Shown here: positions 17,229 to 26,949 of the stretch, in pieces
Numbering within the stretch: the first letter of the stretch is position 1
Layout: each line of letters starts with the position of its first letter
Origin: Amycolatopsis sp. DSM 110486
GTDB lineage: Bacteria; Actinomycetota; Actinomycetes; Mycobacteriales; Pseudonocardiaceae
Length of the DNA: 64,000 bases
Reading direction: 5' to 3'
NCBI RefSeq assembly: GCF_019468465.1
Contig: NZ_CP080519.1
Coordinates: 5,350,001 to 5,414,000 of the forward strand
Notes under the pieces: model-generated
What the model saw: only the letters and a program-made list of their open reading frames with translations
What the model was told of the DNA's origin: nothing
The model's database searches: none
Position numbers and translations under genes: made by a program

Positions 17229-18418
17229 CCGAGGACGTCCGCGGCCTGCTGGCCGAAGCCGGCGGGCTCTACCGCGACAGCCCGCGCGCGGCCGCGTCGC
17301 TGCACGAAGCCTTCAACCACCTGGACGAACCGCTGCGCGTCGGCATCACCGGTGCGCCGGGCACGGGCAAGTCGACGCTCGCGGCGGCGCTCGGCGAAAC
17401 GCGGTCGTTGCGCGATCTGACGTTGGTCGACGACCCGTCCGCCTCGGTGCTGACCGACGCGACCGTGCGGCTGCTGCGTCACCTGGAGCCCGACGAGCTG
17501 GCGAGCACGCACCCGGCCGCGCGCTCGGCGTTCGCGCGGCAGACGGCCGTGGACACGGTCCTGGTCCTCGCGCGCGCCGACGAAACGGGAGCGGGCCGCA
17601 TCGACGCGCTGCTCACGGCCAAGCAGCTGGCGCGCCGTGCGTGGCGCGAAGACCCGCTGTGCAGCGGGGCGCAGGGCGTGATCGCCGTGGCCGCGCAGCT
17701 CGCGTACGGCGCCCGCGCGTTCACCGACGACGAGTTCGAGCTGCTGGCCGCGTTCGCCGCCGTGCCGCGCGAGGAGCTGGAGCGCTACCTGCTGTCGGTG
17801 GACGCGTTCACCGATCCCGCGTTCCCAGGGCCGGTTTCGGTGGACACGCGGCGTTCGCTGGTTTCGCGGTTCGGGTTGTTCGGGGTGAAGTTGGCGCTGA
17901 CGTTGATCCGCACGGGCAGCGACAGCCGCGTGAAGCTGTCCACCGAGCTCGTGCGGCGCAGTGGCCTGGGGGAGCTGCGGGACACCGTCGCGGGGTGCTT
18001 CGCGGCGCGCGCTGAGGCGCTGAAGGCGCGTACGGCCGTGGTGCGGCTGGAGACCGTGCTGCAGAACGAACCGCGGCCGGGCAGTGACCGGCTGGAGGCG
18101 CGCGTAGAGCGCTTCGCCGCGACCGCCCACGACTTCACGGAGCTGCGCCTGATCGCCGACATCCGCGGCGGCCGGACCGCGCTGTCCGGCGAGCCCGCGG
18201 ACGAGGCTGTGCGGCTGCTGGGTGCGCAAGGGACGACGCCGGAGGAACGTCTGGGCCTCGACTTCGAGACGGACCCGCGGGAGGTCTACGCCGCTGGCGC
18301 GGACGCCGTGCTGCGGTGGCGGCACGAGGCCGAGCGGCAGGACCGCCCGCCGGCCGAGCGCGCGGCCGCGCACGTGGTGGTGCGCAGCGCCGAAGGGGTG
18401 CTGGCGCTGTTCGCCTGA
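17225..18418 (+). CDS. iniC: IniC-like dynamin-family GTPase partner
   Basis: 397 residues starting at the GTG of a GTGA overlap with iniA. A canonical P-loop GAPGTGKST (43-51) is present, but G3 and G4 motifs are not obvious (LVDDPSASV, VLVLARAD). The rest is helical with a mildly hydrophobic stretch (SRFGLFGVKLALTLIRTG). In mycobacteria IniA and IniC are encoded together and maintain membrane integrity under drug stress. Here IniA has a degenerate P-loop and IniC an intact one, so the two may divide the GTPase work (inference). Confidence 0.8.
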   Translation: MTEDVRGLLAEAGGLYRDSPRAAASLHEAFNHLDEPLRVGITGAPGTGKSTLAAALGETRSLRDLTLVDDPSASVLTDATVRLLRHLEPDELASTHPAARSAFARQTAVDTVLVLARADETGAGRIDALLTAKQLARRAWREDPLCSGAQGVIAVAAQLAYGARAFTDDEFELLAAFAAVPREELERYLLSVDAFTDPAFPGPVSVDTRRSLVSRFGLFGVKLALTLIRTGSDSRVKLSTELVRRSGLGELRDTVAGCFAARAEALKARTAVVRLETVLQNEPRPGSDRLEARVERFAATAHDFTELRLIADIRGGRTALSGEPADEAVRLLGAQGTTPEERLGLDFETDPREVYAAGADAVLRWRHEAERQDRPPAERAAAHVVVRSAEGVLALFA

Positions 18419-18441
18419 GCGAGTTTCCCCTGGCCGGGGTG

Positions 18442-18488
18442 TTGACGGCGGGGGATTCGGCGTCGCACCATAGAGCACTCTATGGCGC
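18442..18488 (+). promoter_or_regulatory. Promoter with 18-bp operator palindrome before acyl-CoA ligase
   Basis: TTGACG (18442-18447) can serve as -35. The palindrome CCATAGAGCACTCTATGG (18468-18485), extended by GC/GC at both ends, covers the expected -10 region. It precedes a ligase-TetR operon, so the TetR protein encoded at 20073 is the likely repressor. Confidence 0.6.
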
Positions 18489-18513
18489 TGGTGCCTGCGA
18501 AGGGAGCCGCAGC

Positions 18514-20072
<1,559 letters not shown>

Positions 20073-20073
<1 letters not shown>

Positions 20074-20612
20074 TGGCCGCGGTGACCCGGGAGCAGTATT
20101 TCGAGGCGGCGCTCGGCGTGCTCGCCGGTGATGGTTTCGCCGGTTTGAACGTCGGCCGTTTGTGCCGCGATCTGGGTGTGACGAGCGGGTCCTTTTATCA
20201 CCATTTCGGCGGCTGGTCGGCGTTCGTCGAGGATCTACTGGTCTTTTGGGAGAACCGGCAGGTTTTGATCCTGGCCTCGGGTTCGTTCGGCCAGGCCGGC
20301 CCTGCCGCAGACTTCGCGGCGCTGATGGAACTGACACTCGGCCTGCACCACAAGGCCGAGGCAGCGATCCGCGCCTGGGCGGCCAACGACGAGGCCGTGC
20401 GCGCGGCCCAGAAGCGGGTGGACGACGCCCGGCTGAAGACCGTGGGGCGCGCAGTCAAGGGTTTGGTGGGCGATGCCGCCCTCGCTCGCACCCTCACCGC
20501 CCTCGGCCTGGCGATGCTCGTGGGACACCAGCAACTCGCGGCCGCCGGTGAGGACACGGATCTCGCCGCCTTGATCGCGGAGTACACCTGGCTGGTGCAC
20601 GCCCGCGCCTAG
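20073..20612 (+). CDS. TetR-family regulator of the acyl-CoA ligase
   Basis: 179 residues starting at the ATG in TGATG. The DNA-binding domain covers about residues 5-50 (AALGVLAGDGFAGLNVGRLCRDLGVTSGSFYHHFGGWSAF). The C-terminal domain is helical and would bind an effector, plausibly an acyl-CoA. It probably represses its own operon through the palindrome at 18468-18485. Its TAG stop is shared with the convergent gene in the palindromic tetranucleotide CTAG. Confidence 0.85.
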
Positions 20613-21010
20613 GCGTTGCCGATGACCTTCCTGACGCGGATCTCCAACACCACCCGCTTGGGATTCGGCTTCGGCTGACGGTACCTCGCGGCGTACCGGT
20701 TTTCGGCGTCCTTGACGGCTTCCGGATCGTCGCGGAGGACCATGAGTCCTTCCAGTGTCGACCAGATGGGCCCTTCGAGCTGGCACACCGCCGCCGCTAC
20801 GCCACCCTCGCCCGCGGCCTTGGCGAGGCGCGCTTTGTGGGAGTCGGAAAACGTGATGACCCTCGCCACGCCCGCCTCGAAGTCGACGGTGACTCCCACC
20901 GCCACGACGTGCGGCGTGCCGTCCGGCCGGACCGTGGTCAGGGAGGCGAGCCTCCGCTCGGTCCAGAAGGCCCGGAACTCGTCGCTGCGCGCGGTCAGAT
21001 CGATCTCCAT
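20609..21010 (-). CDS. PPOX-class / F420-type split-barrel protein
   Basis: 133 residues from the ATG at 21010. The sequence SLTTVRPDGTPHVVAVGVTVDFE and the following strands match the pyridoxamine-5'-phosphate oxidase split-barrel family (PPOX class), whose actinobacterial members often use F420 or FMN. TAGCGT lies seven bases before the ATG, suggesting a leaderless transcript. The identical TAGCGT-GGCCGGC-ATG start region is found again at 46039. Cofactor and substrate are unknown. Confidence 0.8.
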   Translation of the reverse strand: MEIDLTARSDEFRAFWTERRLASLTTVRPDGTPHVVAVGVTVDFEAGVARVITFSDSHKARLAKAAGEGGVAAAVCQLEGPIWSTLEGLMVLRDDPEAVKDAENRYAARYRQPKPNPKRVVLEIRVRKVIGNA

Positions 21011-21344
21011 GCCGGCCACGCTAGCTGGCTGGGTGGTCAGTACCGGGCGGGGGCTAGGTTCTCGCGCACGGGGCCGGCCACCCTTGGCGCGCCGATCTTC
21101 CCAGCCATGTGCTTGATCGCGGCCAACGCCGTTGCATTGCCAACTTCTACCGGGACTGCAACGAAGGTACCGACCCTGGCTTGGGTCTTTTCGGTGCATT
21201 GACAACCCCCCACTCGGGCTGCAACGAGATCTTCTTCAACATTCTTTCCCCCGGCCCCCCCGATTCTTTACCTTCTCTACCGTAGAACGATAGAAAAATC
21301 GGGGTGGTGATAGGTGCATTTCTTTTCCGCCGGGTCTATCCCGT
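21011..21344. other. Non-coding region left of the insertion sequence
   Basis: No convincing gene. It contains an inverted repeat CGTTGCA (21130-21136) / TGCAACG (21157-21163), a second CTGCAACGA near 21220, and a hairpin with CCCCGATT (21258-21265) and AATCGGGG (21297-21304). Base composition is lower in GC than the surroundings near the insertion sequence. Confidence 0.4.
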
Positions 21345-22720
21345 GATCGGTGTTTCCGGCGGGTCGGTCAGTAGGTTTCGGCTCCCGGCCAGCGGTCACC
21401 GAACGTGATGGCGAACGCGTTGATCACGGGCTTCCAACGCATTGTCCACCTGGCGCGCCCGGTCCCCGTCGGGTCCAGGCTGCGTGTCACAAGATACAGA
21501 CACTTCATCGCGGCCTGCTCGGTGGGGAAATGCCCGCGCGCACGGATCGCCCGCCGGTAGCGGGCGTTCAGTGATTCGATCGCATTCGTCGAGCAGATCA
21601 TGCGCCGAATTTCAACATCGTAGTCCAGGAACGGTACAAACTCTTCCCACGCGTTGCGCCACAGTCGAATCATCGCACCATACTTTTTACCCCATTTCTC
21701 GTCGAGTTCGTCCAATGCGGCAAGCGCCGCGTCAGGATTGGGTGCGGTGTAGATGGGTTTAATATCCCTCTTGATCTCGTCCCAGTTCTGCCGCGCCGCC
21801 AACCGGAACGTATTGCGGATCAGGTGAACGATGCACGTCTGAACGATGGTTTGCGGCCACACGTTCGCAACAGTCTCCGGGAGGCCTTTGAGACCGTCGC
21901 AGACGAGGAAGAACACGTCACGAACGCCCCGGTTCTTCAGGTCGACCAGAACGCTCATCCAGAACTTCGCGCCCTCGCCGCCGACGCCCATCCACAGGCC
22001 CAGCACGTCCTTGTGCCCGTCCACGGTCACGCCGATGGCCGCGTAGACCGGGCGGTTGGCGACCTGCCCGTCCCGGACCTTGACGTGGATCGCGTCAATG
22101 AACACCGCCGCGTAGATCACATCGAGCGGGCGGCTGGCCCATTCCTGCATCTCGGCTATCACTTTGTCGGTGATCCGCGATATCGTCTCCTTGCTCACCG
22201 ACGCCCCATAAATCTCACCGAAATGCGCGGCTATTTCGCCAGTGGTCATCCCTTTCGCATACAACGACAACACGATCTCGTCCACATCGGCAAGCCGACG
22301 CTGCCGCTTCTTCACGATCTGCGGCTCGAACGTGCTTTCCCGATCCCGCGGCACCTCGACCCGCACCTCGCCGACTGCGTCCGAGATCACGGTCTTCGGC
22401 CGACTACCATTTCGCACATTGGTCGATTCCCGGTCCGGGTCGACCTGGTTCTTCTCGTGCCCGAGGTGCTCGGTCATTTCCTCGTTCAATGCCGTTTCCA
22501 GCACGTTCTTGGTGAACAGCTTCAGCAGCCCGTCCGGGCCGGTCAACGCCAGCCCACGCGCCTTGGCCTCGGCCACCATCGCCGCCGCAGCGGCCTGCTC
22601 CGGCGACAGCTGCGCCGGCTTCTCGTCACGCTTGCGTCGACTCACAAGGTCCGATGTCATCACTCACAGTGCCCATCCCGCCGGACCTCAGCCCGGCGTG
22701 TCGGGCCGGAAACACCGATC
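21345..22720 (-). mobile_element. IS256-family insertion sequence
   Basis: A transposase gene is framed by inverted repeats: GATCGGTGTTTCCGGC at 21345-21360 and its exact complement at 22705-22720. Length of about 1.4 kb fits IS256 elements. The flanking 8-9 bases do not match, so a target duplication is not visible; the true ends may lie a few bases outside. Confidence 0.8.
21368..22660 (-). CDS. IS256-family (Mutator-type) transposase
   Basis: 430 residues, full length for the family, from the ATG at 22660 (a GTG directly precedes it at 22663). Transposase_mut features are visible: GEVRVEVPRDRE, the first acidic residue in AVFIDAIHVKVRDG, the second in FLVCDGLKGLPE, CIVHLIRNTFR, and the third in RRMICSTNAIESLNARYRR, giving a complete DDE set. 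No frameshift is seen, so it may be active. It is contained within the inverted repeats at 21345 and 22720. Confidence 0.93.
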   Translation of the reverse strand: MTSDLVSRRKRDEKPAQLSPEQAAAAAMVAEAKARGLALTGPDGLLKLFTKNVLETALNEEMTEHLGHEKNQVDPDRESTNVRNGSRPKTVISDAVGEVRVEVPRDRESTFEPQIVKKRQRRLADVDEIVLSLYAKGMTTGEIAAHFGEIYGASVSKETISRITDKVIAEMQEWASRPLDVIYAAVFIDAIHVKVRDGQVANRPVYAAIGVTVDGHKDVLGLWMGVGGEGAKFWMSVLVDLKNRGVRDVFFLVCDGLKGLPETVANVWPQTIVQTCIVHLIRNTFRLAARQNWDEIKRDIKPIYTAPNPDAALAALDELDEKWGKKYGAMIRLWRNAWEEFVPFLDYDVEIRRMICSTNAIESLNARYRRAIRARGHFPTEQAAMKCLYLVTRSLDPTGTGRARWTMRWKPVINAFAITFGDRWPGAETY

Positions 22721-22736
22721 TTGGAACAGTCCCTTT

Positions 22737-22759
22737 CCGCCTTAGGCGGGCTTTTCTTT
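22737..22759 (+). terminator. Weak terminator-like hairpin
   Basis: CCGCC-TTA-GGCGG followed by GCTTTTCTTT. The stem is only five pairs and no plus-strand gene ends here, so it may be a remnant of what the insertion sequence interrupted. Confidence 0.35.
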
Positions 22760-22808
22760 GGGTGAAGAAGATCGCCGGAGGCGAAAAGACAAAACACGCT
22801 TGGCGAGA

Positions 22809-22917
22809 GCTCCCCGAAGCCGACAATTATGGCCACGGTTCGGGGCTGGTTGTCAAGGCGGGAAAGCGTACCTTGACAACCAGCCCCGAACCGCGCTGAG
22901 GCTTCTTGTCGGGGAGC
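22809..22917. repeat. Large inverted repeat with 23-bp perfect core
   Basis: The arms 22836-22858 and 22871-22893 are perfect complements over 23 bases around a 12-base loop. Outer arms add GCTCCCCGA (22809-22817 region) against TCGGGGAGC (22909-22917) and GAAGCC against GGCTTC. No gene ends here on either strand, so it is not an ordinary terminator; an RNA-like or mobile-element remnant is possible. Confidence 0.65.
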
Positions 22918-23100
22918 CGGGAGGGGAAGGGGAGGGGAAGGGGAAGGGGGGTGGGAGGTCTCCCGCGGTTGGGAGGGCCTGTTGCGTTTTGTGGTGGGGG
23001 AAAGGTGTGGCTTGTGTGGTGGGGAACCAGGGGGTGGTTGGGAAGGGGGCTCCGTTTCGGAGGCCCTGTTGCGTTGCGTTGTGCGTACGGGTGCCTTGAG
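22911..23100. other. G-rich non-coding tract
   Basis: Repeated GGGGAAGGGG-type runs (22918-22955), then GT/G-rich sequence. Several runs of four or more G could form a quadruplex on the plus strand. No gene is supported. Confidence 0.45.
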
Positions 23101-23130
23101 ACGTGGGGGATGGGTTGTGTTGTGAGAGGT

Positions 23131-23287
23131 GGGTCAACTCAGCAATGCTGAGGTGGGTTACGTCTTGGGAGTGGGCCGAGTCGCATTGCCAGGGTGAGTC
23201 GCCTAGCGTTGCCGAGGCGAGCCGCCCAGCATCGCCTCGGAGGGTCAACTCGCGTTGCCCCCATGAGCCGGACCCAGCGAATCCCAC
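23131..23287. repeat. Degenerate tandem repeats with 23-base period
   Basis: Units start at 23131, then (after a shortened unit) at 23173, 23196, 23219, 23242 and 23265, exactly 23 bases apart. A rough consensus is GRGYCRMCTC-AGCRTTGCC. Several units are partly self-complementary (CTCAGCAATGCTGAG at 23138-23152). Unlike a CRISPR there are no unique spacers. Confidence 0.55.
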
Positions 23288-23488
23288 AGCGAATCAACCA
23301 CCCCCACCAACCACCCTCACCCTGCCTCGCACCACGAAACCCCCAACAACAACCCCACCCCATATCCCACTCAGCGACAAACCCCCATCCCCCATCCAGC
23401 CGCCCCCATACCCCCAAACCCCAGCCTCCACCCCGTCAACCTGCGAAAACTTCGAGCGAAACTCCCCGGAGTCGTTCACACTGTCCGT
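23288..23488. other. C-rich non-coding tract
   Basis: Strongly biased CCCCCA/CCAACC sequence on the plus strand, the opposite skew to 22911-23100. No gene is supported before the NADAR start at 23489. Confidence 0.4.
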
Positions 23489-24070
23489 ATGGGACCACAG
23501 CCGCGGACGTTCGATGAGCTCTGTCGTGCCTTGGACCGGGGGCGGCGGTTCAAGTACCTGCCGTTCTGGGGGCACCGGCCGGAGCCGGGTTGGCGGATCG
23601 GGGCCGGGTGTCTGAGCCAGTGGTGGCCGGCGGGGTTCGAGGTGGACGGGCGGCTGTTCGCGACCGCGGAGCACTACATGATGTGGCGGAAGGCGAGGCT
23701 GTTCGGGGACGAGGGCGCGGCGCAGCGGATTCGGGTGGCGCCGCATCCGGGCGCGGCGAAGGCCCTCGGTCGCGAAGTAAGAGGCTTCGACGCCGAAGTG
23801 TGGAACGCCAGCCGGTTCGACATCGTCGTGGAGGGGAACGTGGCGAAGTTCGGGCAGAACGCCGGGCTGGCCGAGTTCCTGGCCAACACGGGGGAGCGCG
23901 TGCTCGTGGAGGCGAGCCCGGTGGATCGAGTGTGGGGGATCGGGCTGGCGCCGGACGACCAGCGCGTGGGCGAGCCCCGCGCGTGGCGGGGGCTCAACCT
24001 ACTGGGGTTCGCGTTGATGAAGGCGCGTCAGGACGTGGGGACGCGAGGGCGCAAGCCGGCGGCCTCGTAG
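23489..24070 (+). CDS. NADAR-family (YbiA-like) protein
   Basis: 193 residues from ATG. The motifs CLSQWWPAGFEVDGRLFATAEHYMMWRKA and VVEGNVAKFGQN are typical of NADAR proteins, N-glycosidases that process ADP-ribosylated substrates or riboflavin pathway intermediates, and that sometimes occur in NAD-linked defence. Here no toxin or defence partner is next to it; it follows a repeat-rich gap. Its 3' end overlaps the convergent Gfo/Idh/MocA gene by 43 bases. Confidence 0.88.
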   Translation: MGPQPRTFDELCRALDRGRRFKYLPFWGHRPEPGWRIGAGCLSQWWPAGFEVDGRLFATAEHYMMWRKARLFGDEGAAQRIRVAPHPGAAKALGREVRGFDAEVWNASRFDIVVEGNVAKFGQNAGLAEFLANTGERVLVEASPVDRVWGIGLAPDDQRVGEPRAWRGLNLLGFALMKARQDVGTRGRKPAAS

Positions 24071-25008
24071 ATCGCGTCGACGACGGTCATGGTTTCGATG
24101 GCGTCCGAGGGGGGCGTCAGGTTCGGCACCTCGCGCAATACCGCGTCGGCGAAGGCTTCCAGTTGGTAGGCGTACGAGGGCCGGTGGGAGAAGCGTTCCA
24201 CTGAGCGGGAATCGCCGCGTCGAATGGACAGGCGGTGCCAGAACTGCGGTGAGAGCGGGTTGATCGCCCGCAGCTCGCCGCCGCTGCAGACGACGCGGGC
24301 GCTGATGCGCAGGACGTCCGACGACCACAGCGAGGCGCGCACGCGGCCCGTCGCGCCGGACGGGAAGCGCAAGGACGCCGTCATGGCGCGGTCGATTTCC
24401 GGGGAACGCAGCTTGGCGCGGGCATCCACAACAGACGGGGTCGCGCCGCCCAGCACGCGTGCCATGTGGACGGCGTAGCAGCCCGCGTCCATGGTGGCGC
24501 CGCCCGCAAGGGACAGGTTGTAGCGGATGTCCTTGAAGCGCGGCAGCGGGAAACACACCGCGGTCTCGATGTGCTGCACCTCGCCCAGCTCGCCGGACGC
24601 CAGCAGTTCCTCCATGCGTCGCGTGAACGGGTGGTAGCGGTAGTGGAAGGCCTCCATCACCACGAGCCCGGCCGCCTCGGCCGCGTCGGCGACGAGGCGG
24701 GCCTCGGAAGCGTTGGCGGTGAAGGGTTTCTCGCACAGCACGTGCTTGCCGGCGGCCATGGCGGCGAGGGTCCAGCGGCCGTGGAGGCCGTTGGGCGTCG
24801 GGTTGTACACGGCGTCGATGGACGGGTCCGCGAGCAGCTCTTCGTAGGTCGCGTGCACCTCGGGGATGCGGTGCTTCGTGGCGAACTCGTGGGCGCGCGA
24901 GATGTCGCGCGCCGCGATGGCCGCGATGTCGACGTCCGGGTTCTCCCGGGCCGGCTTGAGCAGGGCTTCCGGGACGATTCCCGCGGCTCCGAGCACTCCG
25001 ATGCGCAT
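24028..25008 (-). CDS. Gfo/Idh/MocA-family NAD(P)-dependent oxidoreductase
   Basis: 326 residues. The Rossmann motif GVLGAAGIVPEALLKPA starts at residue 4, the CEKPF motif lies near residue 92 and a dehydrogenase signature follows (GGATMDAGCYAVHMAR). Family members oxidise or reduce sugars, cyclitols or dihydrodiols. The ATG has TAAGGT six bases upstream and is probably leaderless. It is divergent from the amino-acid ABC operon; the shared 98-base gap holds that operon's promoter. Confidence 0.9.
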   Translation of the reverse strand: MRIGVLGAAGIVPEALLKPARENPDVDIAAIAARDISRAHEFATKHRIPEVHATYEELLADPSIDAVYNPTPNGLHGRWTLAAMAAGKHVLCEKPFTANASEARLVADAAEAAGLVVMEAFHYRYHPFTRRMEELLASGELGEVQHIETAVCFPLPRFKDIRYNLSLAGGATMDAGCYAVHMARVLGGATPSVVDARAKLRSPEIDRAMTASLRFPSGATGRVRASLWSSDVLRISARVVCSGGELRAINPLSPQFWHRLSIRRGDSRSVERFSHRPSYAYQLEAFADAVLREVPNLTPPSDAIETMTVVDAIYEAAGLRPRVPTS

Positions 25009-25032
25009 GATCGAACCTTAGCGGACCAGCGG

Positions 25033-25075
25033 ACTTCAACTGGTTGTTGACCACTTCAACAGCCGGTTGTACCGT
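25033..25075 (+). promoter_or_regulatory. Promoter and 20-base direct repeat before amino-acid ABC operon
   Basis: TTGACC (25047-25052), a 17-base spacer and TACCGT (25070-25075) form a good sigma-A promoter. ACTTCAAC begins at 25033 and again at 25053, each followed by a GGTTGT element, so a repeated site flanks and overlaps the -35 and spacer. The DauR-like regulator domain encoded at the end of this operon is the natural candidate to bind here. Confidence 0.6.
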
Positions 25076-25106
25076 TCCGCCCACCACGACGCCCTGGAGG
25101 TCCCCG

Positions 25107-26069
25107 ATGCCGTCGCCGTCCCGTACCCGCGCCTGGCAGGCCGCCCTGCTGACCGGTGCGCTCGCCCTCGTCACCGCGGCCTGCGGAGGTGGTCCCGACG
25201 GCGCCGGCGGCGCGCAGCAGCCGGCCGGCGCGGGAGCCTCGCCCATCCCGGACAACGCCGCGCTGATCGCCGCGGTGAAGCCCGACGCGCAGCTCACCGC
25301 CGCCCTGCCGGCCGCCGTCGCACAGGCCAAGACGCTGCACCTCGCGTCGAACATCCAGTCGGCGCCCAACAACTTCTACTCGAGCGACGGCAAGACGCCG
25401 ATCGGCTACGAGGTGGACCTGGCGAAGGCGATCGGCGCGAAACTGGGCGTCACGGTGTCGTATCAGGACATGGCGTTCGGCTCGCTGATCACGAGCCTGC
25501 AGTCCGGCCGCGTGGACTTGACCATGGCGGCGATGAACGACACCAAGGAACGCCAGCAGCAGATCGACTTCGTCGACTACTTCTCCTCCGGCATCACGAT
25601 CATGGTCCGCAAGGGCAACCCCGACGACATCACGGGCCCGGACACGTTGTGCGGCAAGAACGTCGCCGTGGTGCAGGGCACGAGCCACCAGAAGTTCGCC
25701 GCCGCGCAGAGCACCGAGTGCACGCAGGCGGGCAAGCCGGCGATCACCGTCACGGCCACCGACTCCGACACGCAGAACCAGAATCAGCTGCGCACCGGCC
25801 GCGTCGCCGCGATCCTCAACGACCTGCCCAGCGCCGTCTACATCTCGCGAACCGCGGGTGACGGCAAGTTCTTCGAGGTTGTGCCGGGCGCGCCGATCGA
25901 GGGCGGGCCGTACGGCATCGGCTTCACCAAGACCAACACGAAGCTGCGCGACGCCGTGAAGCAGGCGCTGCAGGAGCTCGTCGCAGACGGCACGTACGGC
26001 AAGATCCTGCAGGCCTGGGGCGTGGAGCAGGGCGCGGTCAAGGAGGCGGCCGTCAATGGCGGGAGCTGA
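25107..26069 (+). CDS. Polar amino-acid ABC transporter solute-binding lipoprotein
   Basis: 320 residues from ATG 25107 with GGAGG six bases upstream. A lipobox LVTAAC puts the lipidated Cys at residue 26. The mature protein is a family-3 solute-binding protein (GYEVDLAKAIGAKLGVTVSYQDMAFGSLITSLQSGRVDL). The permease start overlaps its 3' end. Co-transcribed with a permease, an ATPase and a PLP-enzyme/regulator fusion. The exact amino acid is unknown; the downstream DauR-like domain hints at a D- or basic amino acid. Confidence 0.9.
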   Translation: MPSPSRTRAWQAALLTGALALVTAACGGGPDGAGGAQQPAGAGASPIPDNAALIAAVKPDAQLTAALPAAVAQAKTLHLASNIQSAPNNFYSSDGKTPIGYEVDLAKAIGAKLGVTVSYQDMAFGSLITSLQSGRVDLTMAAMNDTKERQQQIDFVDYFSSGITIMVRKGNPDDITGPDTLCGKNVAVVQGTSHQKFAAAQSTECTQAGKPAITVTATDSDTQNQNQLRTGRVAAILNDLPSAVYISRTAGDGKFFEVVPGAPIEGGPYGIGFTKTNTKLRDAVKQALQELVADGTYGKILQAWGVEQGAVKEAAVNGGS

Positions 26070-26949
26070 GCCGCTGCCGATCGTCCGGCTGAAGCACTGG
26101 GGCCGCTGGGTTTCGGCGGTGGTCATCGTCGCCCTGCTCGTGCTGCTGGGGTTCGCGCTCGCGCAGGCCCAGATCGAGTGGGACTCGGTGCCCGACTTCG
26201 TGTTCTACCGTGTGATGGCCGTCGGGTTGCTCAACACGGTGGTGCTCGCGGTGATCTCGCAGGCCGTGGCCATCGTGCTCGGTATCCTGATCGCCCTGTT
26301 GCGCCGCAGCGCCAACCCGGTGGCGAAATGGTTCGCGGCCGCGTACATCTGGCTCTTCCGCGGGCTTCCGGTGCTGCTGCAGATCCTCATCTGGTACAAC
26401 CTCGCGCTGATCTTCCCGACGATCTCGATCCCGCTGCCCTTCGGCGGTTACCTCGTCCACGAGCAGACGAACGTGCTGATCAGCGCGTTCACCGCGGCGC
26501 TGCTCGGCTTGGCATTGAACGAGAGTGCCTACATGGCCGAGATCGTGCGCGCGGGGCTGACCAGTGTGGACGTCGGGCAGACCGAGGCCGCGAAGTCCAT
26601 CGGCATGACTCCGGGCGCGACGCTGCGGCGCGTGGTGCTGCCGCAGGCCATGCGCGTGATCATCCCGCCGACCGGCAATGACTTCATCAACATGCTCAAG
26701 GGCACCTCGATGGCGTCGGTGATCGGCGTGACCGAGCTGATCCACGCGGCCAACAACATCTCGTCCAACAACCTGCTGGTCATGGAAACGCTCATCGCGG
26801 CCGCGATCTGGTACATGGTCGTGGTGACGGTGGCCGGCGTCGGGCAGCACTACCTGGAACGCTCGTTCGGCGCCGCCGATCGCGGGCCCGCGGCGAGGGT
26901 GGGGAAGGCGTTGCGGGGGATGCCGCTGGTGAGGAGTGCCCGTGTCTGA
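26056..26949 (+). CDS. Amino-acid ABC transporter permease (HisM family)
   Basis: 297 residues with about five membrane helices and the EAA loop ([23 protein letters not shown]) that docks the ATPase. It carries an unusually long N-terminal segment with its own hydrophobic helix, common in actinobacterial members. It overlaps the binding-protein gene by 14 bases and the ATPase gene by 8. Only one permease gene is present, so it should act as a homodimer. Confidence 0.92.
   Translation: MAGAEPLPIVRLKHWGRWVSAVVIVALLVLLGFALAQAQIEWDSVPDFVFYRVMAVGLLNTVVLAVISQAVAIVLGILIALLRRSANPVAKWFAAAYIWLFRGLPVLLQILIWYNLALIFPTISIPLPFGGYLVHEQTNVLISAFTAALLGLALNESAYMAEIVRAGLTSVDVGQTEAAKSIGMTPGATLRRVVLPQAMRVIIPPTGNDFINMLKGTSMASVIGVTELIHAANNISSNNLLVMETLIAAAIWYMVVVTVAGVGQHYLERSFGAADRGPAARVGKALRGMPLVRSARV

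Noticed and set aside
21337..22728. Target-site duplication of the IS256 element
   Set aside because: The 8-9 bases outside the inverted repeats do not match.
23131..23287. CRISPR array
   Set aside because: Units are contiguous with no unique spacers, drift in sequence, and no cas genes are near.
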